Source: an uncultured Selenomonadaceae bacterium (GTDB taxonomy: Bacteria; Bacillota; Negativicutes; Selenomonadales; Selenomonadaceae). Taken from it: DNA of 5,026 bases. The stretch spans positions 1-5,026 of the forward strand of contig CAJOQC010000243.1 of the NCBI GenBank assembly GCA_905236785.1, read 5' to 3'. The notes below the pieces were generated by a model. It had not been told where the DNA came from. It worked only from the letters and a program-made list of their open reading frames with translations, and ran no database searches. Numbering within the stretch: the stretch's first letter is position 1; the number at the start of each line of letters is the position of its first letter. A program made the position numbers and the translations under genes. Of the stretch, positions 4,992 to 5,026 are shown in pieces.

Positions 4992-5026
4992 TTACCACAC
5001 AAACAAACCGACAATACCCGCCGACA
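4992..5026 (-). CDS. Possible C-terminal tail of a minus-strand membrane protein (partial)
   Basis: Read on the minus strand from the window edge, one frame gives ten mostly hydrophobic residues, SAGIVGLFVW, followed by two TAA stops in tandem (4994-4992 and 4991-4989). A hydrophobic ending with double stops, facing a terminator that works in both directions, is what a convergent membrane-protein gene would look like. Ten codons are too few to name a family or to exclude chance. Confidence 0.3.
   Translation of the reverse strand, partial: SAGIVGLFVW

Overview
The window most likely comes from a Gram-positive-lineage bacterium with an outer membrane (Negativicutes, the Selenomonas/Veillonella group, is the best guess). 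Three Skp/OmpH-type periplasmic chaperone genes lie directly in front of lpxD, a lipid A biosynthesis gene, so the cell must have an LPS-bearing outer membrane. The N-terminus and C-terminus of the first chaperone look like the OmpH proteins I associate with Negativicutes. The selenium/molybdenum accessory gene yqeB also fits an anaerobic Firmicute. The lineage is an inference from family knowledge; no ribosomal or other taxonomic marker is present.

Layout, all genes on the + strand. Bases 1-125 hold a strong sigma-A-type promoter (TTGAAT, 17-base spacer, extended -10 TATAAT) and a ribosome binding site. Gene 1 (126-590) is a short OmpH/Skp chaperone. Bases 591-714 are gene-free and hold two inverted repeats and then a clear rho-independent terminator that ends just before the ribosome binding site of gene 2. 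Gene 2 (715-1836) is an unusually long OmpH-like coiled-coil protein with an N-terminal membrane segment. Gene 3 (1864-2304) is an OmpH-like lipoprotein. Gene 4 (2320-3348) is lpxD. Gene 5 (3350-4219) is a yqeB/EF2563-family gene, and gene 6 (about 4225-4911) is a comF-family phosphoribosyltransferase gene. A perfect 18-bp terminator hairpin (4901-4942) closes the run. The last 84 bases are AT-rich and hold a possible forward promoter and a possible C-terminal tail of a minus-strand gene, which compete as explanations.

Genes 2-6 are tightly spaced (27, 15, 1 and about 5 bases) and probably form one transcription unit. It may be fed by read-through of the terminator after gene 1 or by a promoter I could not identify. 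The first four genes form an envelope-assembly module: chaperones that would carry outer-membrane proteins across the periplasm, plus an acyltransferase for lipid A. The last two genes (selenium/molybdenum enzyme maturation; DNA uptake or nucleotide-related) have no obvious functional link to it.

I do not see a defence system, mobile element, CRISPR array, tRNA or rRNA. The most interesting feature is the set of three divergent Skp-like paralogs, each with a different predicted mode of membrane attachment, and especially the 373-residue middle one.
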